From contig CALECF010000213.1 of NCBI GenBank assembly GCA_937948705.1, positions 1 to 8,751 of the forward strand: DNA of 8,751 nucleotides, read 5' to 3'. This document shows, one piece after another, positions 6,323-8,751 of this stretch. Origin of the DNA: an uncultured Anaerosolibacter sp. (lineage in GTDB: Bacteria; Bacillota_A; Clostridia; Peptostreptococcales; Thermotaleaceae). The position numbers and the translations under genes were made by a program. Positions within the stretch are counted from its first letter, which is position 1; each line of letters begins with the position of its first letter. The notes beneath the pieces are model-generated. The model saw only the letters and a list, made by a program, of their open reading frames with translations, had not been told where the DNA came from and did not search any database.

Positions 6323-7813
6323 ATGAAAAATAGTTTTAATGAATTAGGTATCATATCTCCTATTTTAAAGGCCCTCGAAGAGATGGACTTTGAGTCCCCT
6401 ACAGAGGTACAGAGGAAAGCTATCCCTCATATTCTGAGTCAAGACGATTTAATTGTTAAATCTAAGACAGGCAGTGGTAAGACTGCTGTTTTCGGAATTA
6501 CCATGCTTCAAATGATTGACCCTGCAGGGCCAGGGCCCCAAGGACTCATTCTCACACCAACACGTGAACTGGCAGTCCAGGTAGGCAATGATCTCAAACA
6601 GATGTCTAAGTATCTTCAGCACAAGATAACTTCTGTATACGGTCAACATAATATAAATGCTGAAATACAGTCCCTCAATAAGGGTGTTTCCATTGTTAGC
6701 GGAACACCTGGCAGAGTATACGACCACATTTGTCAAGGCAATCTGATCACCAAGCATATACGGTTTTTGGTATTGGATGAAGCAGACAGAATGCTGGATA
6801 TGGGGTTTTTAGAACAAGTGGTGAGAATAATAAAAGCTCTCCCTAAAAACAGAATCACTCTCCTTTTTTCAGCTACTATACCCCCTGAGATCCATAAAAT
6901 ATGCAGCGAATATATGAAACAGCCCGTAAGTATAGAGATTGAATCCCCAACCAAAACAGTGGATAGTATTCACCAAATCTATTATCGCATAAATAATAAT
7001 GAAAAGAATACTTGGTTGAATCGCCTGCTTCTAATTGAACAGCCTGATAGCTGTGTGATTTTCTGTAATACACGAATGGCTGTCGATAAAGTTCAGCACT
7101 ACTTATCCCGCAAGGGTTATTCTTGTCAGGCACTGCATGGAGACATCCCCCAGGCCCGAAGATTAAAAACCATACAGCAATTAAGACAGGGAGAATTTCA
7201 TTTGTTGGTGGCTACTGATGTTGCCGCACGGGGTATTCACATCGATGATTTATCCTTGGTAATCAACTATGATGTTCCTAATGAAAAGGATAACTATGTC
7301 CATAGGATTGGCCGTACCGGCAGAGCCGGAAAAAAAGGCTCCGCAATCACTTTGGTTACAGGGGAAGACATCATGAGCCTCTATGAGATAGAAGAACATA
7401 TCAGTACGATGATTGCTGAAGCTGAACTACCCTCTGAAGCTGTCTACAATGGGCGTAAAGCTGACGCGGCGAAGTGGTTAGAGGCCAATACCAAGAAGAG
7501 CATGCCCCCTCGGACTGATTCGATATCATACCCAAAAGTCACTCAAGATAAGTATTCTCATCCAAAGCGATATCAGCATCATAAAGAATATAGCAATCAG
7601 GCTGCCAAGATAGATATTCATCCTGCCGCCCATGATAGGCTATCTAAAAAACAGGATAGTTTTATGGACTCAGTGGTCGATTCCAGGTCTCCCAAATCCA
7701 CTGATATCAATAAAACCCATTCCCAACTAAACACTAAGATCGAGAACACTCAAAATTCTACAACCCCAAAAACATTCTTTCAGCGTATTCTTCAACGCAT
7801 ATTTGGCAAGTAA
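6323..7813 (+). CDS. DEAD-box ATP-dependent RNA helicase
   Basis: This 496-residue cytosolic RNA helicase would unwind or remodel RNA duplexes using ATP, in ribosome assembly, mRNA turnover or cold adaptation. All core motifs are present in order: Q motif (F5 to Q30), motif I SKTGSGKT (47-54, usual first residue A), Ia PTREL (79-83), Ib TPGR (128-131), DEAD (152-155), SAT (183-185), motif IV VIFCN (245-249), motif V ATDVAARGI (297-305) and motif VI HRIGRTGR (327-334). Motif V continues with His306 where most relatives have Asp. After about 390 comes a polar tail of some 100 residues rich in Lys, Ser, His and Gln, ending in the amphipathic PKTFFQRILQRIFGK. No DbpA/YxiN-type RNA-binding fold is evident in the tail, although the core resembles that clade. 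The gene has its own extended -10 promoter and shares a terminator with the convergent peptidase gene. Confidence 0.95.
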   Translation: MKNSFNELGIISPILKALEEMDFESPTEVQRKAIPHILSQDDLIVKSKTGSGKTAVFGITMLQMIDPAGPGPQGLILTPTRELAVQVGNDLKQMSKYLQHKITSVYGQHNINAEIQSLNKGVSIVSGTPGRVYDHICQGNLITKHIRFLVLDEADRMLDMGFLEQVVRIIKALPKNRITLLFSATIPPEIHKICSEYMKQPVSIEIESPTKTVDSIHQIYYRINNNEKNTWLNRLLLIEQPDSCVIFCNTRMAVDKVQHYLSRKGYSCQALHGDIPQARRLKTIQQLRQGEFHLLVATDVAARGIHIDDLSLVINYDVPNEKDNYVHRIGRTGRAGKKGSAITLVTGEDIMSLYEIEEHISTMIAEAELPSEAVYNGRKADAAKWLEANTKKSMPPRTDSISYPKVTQDKYSHPKRYQHHKEYSNQAAKIDIHPAAHDRLSKKQDSFMDSVVDSRSPKSTDINKTHSQLNTKIENTQNSTTPKTFFQRILQRIFGK

Positions 7814-7882
7814 AACGCTGGCATATAATAGAGGCTTTGATCCGAGTATCATTTGCTTCCCAATGGAGCCTTGAATCACCTT

Positions 7883-7939
7883 AAAAACCATCCAATACAA
7901 AAAACACATAAGATGTAGTTTTTGTATTCGATGGTTTTT
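7883..7939. terminator. Bidirectional terminator between convergent helicase and peptidase genes
   Basis: A long hairpin is formed by 7883-7892 with 7930-7939 (10 bp), one mismatch (7893/7929), then 7894-7903 with 7919-7928 (10 bp), and an inner ACAT/ATGT stem (7906-7909 with 7913-7916). Stem ends of five A and five T give a U-tract in both directions. It lies 70 bases past the helicase stop. It also begins at the stop codon of the peptidase gene, whose TAA (7940-7938) enters the outer stem. Confidence 0.88.
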
Positions 7940-8645
7940 ATTTTATTTGATAAGAACCTAAGTATTCTGTTTCAAGTTCTATCTCTCTTACTTTCTTATC
8001 GTAGCAGACTTTATACGCCTTAGCGTTGGGTCTTGAGCTTACTATTTTACAAACCTCTTGACCAATATAATGAATAGCAACCCCATCATCTGCCGCTATT
8101 CCAGGTTTTATCTTTTTAGAAGTCATAAGCTCATGATAGGAAGGTCTTCTCTCCTGCTCTCCATCGTAATGCGGGCAATTGCTACCTTTTAAGAAACCTA
8201 AGCATTTTAATGGTTCCAGTCTATCCCCATATGAATCAGTAACCCCTTCTTCAAACCAACAAATAGAACCTGCGCTGATACCAGTTAATAATATTTCTTG
8301 TTCCCAAGCCTTTCTCATCATCGTATCTAATCCCCATTCCTTCCATAAAACTAGTAAATTCTTTGTATTTCCACCACCAACATAAATAATATCTTTGTCT
8401 AATAAAAATCCCTCTAAATCTCTTGTGGGTGGTTTAAATAATGAAAGATGTGAAGGTTGACATTCCTGTTTTTCAAAGAAGTTATAATACCATGAGATAC
8501 AAACATCCGAGTCTCCACTTGCAGTAGGAACGTAACAAATTTTTGGGTTTTTTTTACCTGACTGATTAAGGATGTATAAATCTAACAACGGATTCTCTGG
8601 CTCCATAGAGAATCCCCCACCCCCAAGAGCAATTATTTGTTTCAT
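7938..8645 (-). CDS. Peptidase E-like protein, family S51 (YgaJ-type)
   Basis: This 235-residue cytosolic protein belongs to the class I glutamine amidotransferase-like fold that contains dipeptidase E and cyanophycinase. It starts with MKQIIALGGGGF and has the family segment YVGGGNTKNLL (88-98). The nucleophile elbow is GISAGS (122-127), where Ser124 is the likely catalytic serine. His159 in CPHYDGE is a good candidate for the catalytic histidine, and DDGVAIHY (186-193) is typical. Peptidase E cleaves Asp-X dipeptides, while the substrate of this YgaJ-like branch is less certain. The length is normal and nothing is broken. The frame is open to a TTG at 8663, but the ribosome binding site lies inside that extension, so ATG 8645 is chosen. 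No good promoter was found upstream in the 106 bases available. Confidence 0.9.
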   Translation of the reverse strand: MKQIIALGGGGFSMEPENPLLDLYILNQSGKKNPKICYVPTASGDSDVCISWYYNFFEKQECQPSHLSLFKPPTRDLEGFLLDKDIIYVGGGNTKNLLVLWKEWGLDTMMRKAWEQEILLTGISAGSICWFEEGVTDSYGDRLEPLKCLGFLKGSNCPHYDGEQERRPSYHELMTSKKIKPGIAADDGVAIHYIGQEVCKIVSSRPNAKAYKVCYDKKVREIELETEYLGSYQIK

Positions 8646-8652
8646 ATTTCTA

Positions 8653-8660
8653 CTTCCTTT
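8653..8660 (-). promoter_or_regulatory. Ribosome binding site that sets the start of the peptidase gene
   Basis: AAAGGAAG on the minus strand ends seven bases before the ATG at 8645. It occupies codons 2 to 4 of the longer frame starting at TTG 8663, so the shorter start, giving MKQIIALGGGGF as in relatives, is preferred. Confidence 0.8.
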
Positions 8661-8751
8661 CAAATTAAGTTTATAACTATAATTACTTCAACTCCTATAG
8701 TGATGATTCCTTCTTCAACTAGCCTATTTCTTATCTGCTATACCAAGAATT

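Noticed and set aside
6449..7133. Three minus-strand frames of 73 to 102 codons inside the helicase gene
   Set aside because: They are antisense shadows of a gene with all DEAD-box motifs and have no family resemblance of their own.
8664..8737. Minus-strand open frame of about 24 codons with VEEGIITIGVEVIIVINLI
   Set aside because: It begins after an in-frame TAG, has no ribosome binding site or start at a sensible place, and overlaps the leader of the peptidase gene.
8724..8750. A minus-strand frame at the right edge reading ILGIADKK then stop, possibly the end of an upstream gene
   Set aside because: Only eight codons are inside the window, too few to support a gene. The frame could be chance.

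Overview
The window comes from an AT-rich Gram-positive chromosome, most likely a member of the Clostridia (an Alkaliphilus- or Clostridium-like bacterium). That guess rests on strong GGAGG-type ribosome binding sites, AT-rich spacers, short hairpin plus U-tract terminators, and the mix of gene families. No ribosomal or taxonomic marker gene is present, so the placement is inference.

Layout, left to right. Bases 1-314 hold no protein gene. They carry three GC-containing hairpins (5-84), a perfect 22-bp inverted repeat (95-141) and a clear minus-strand terminator (135-167). Bases 315-2987 (-) encode a large cytosolic c-di-GMP protein with four PAS-type domains, then intact GGDEF and HD-GYP domains. 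An AT-rich spacer of about 270 bp follows. Bases 3259-5031 (-) encode an exported or membrane-anchored PQQ-like beta-propeller protein. Bases 5333-5842 (-) encode a YhhY-like GNAT acetyltransferase that ends at its own terminator (5210-5234). Upstream of it, 5843-6136 is open in the same frame but has no recognisable product. On the plus strand, a 45-codon small ORF with an ideal ribosome binding site (6152-6289) runs into the promoter of a DEAD-box RNA helicase gene (6323-7813). The helicase gene converges with a peptidase E-like (family S51) gene (7938-8645, -), and the two share one long bidirectional terminator hairpin. Bases 8646-8751 show the leader of the peptidase gene and no further supported gene.

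The genes do not form an obvious pathway or operon. They look like separate transcription units for housekeeping, signalling and accessory functions: second-messenger signalling, an extracytoplasmic propeller protein, acetylation, RNA remodelling and peptide turnover. No CRISPR array, tRNA, rRNA, recognised riboswitch, phage gene, transposase or toxin-antitoxin pair is visible. The parts that known families explain least are the multi-hairpin left edge, the small ORF at 6152, the open frame before the acetyltransferase, and the long polar tail of the helicase with its amphipathic end.

Three starts were moved inward from the longest open frame (to 5031, 5842 and 8645), because in each case the ribosome binding site lies inside the longer frame.
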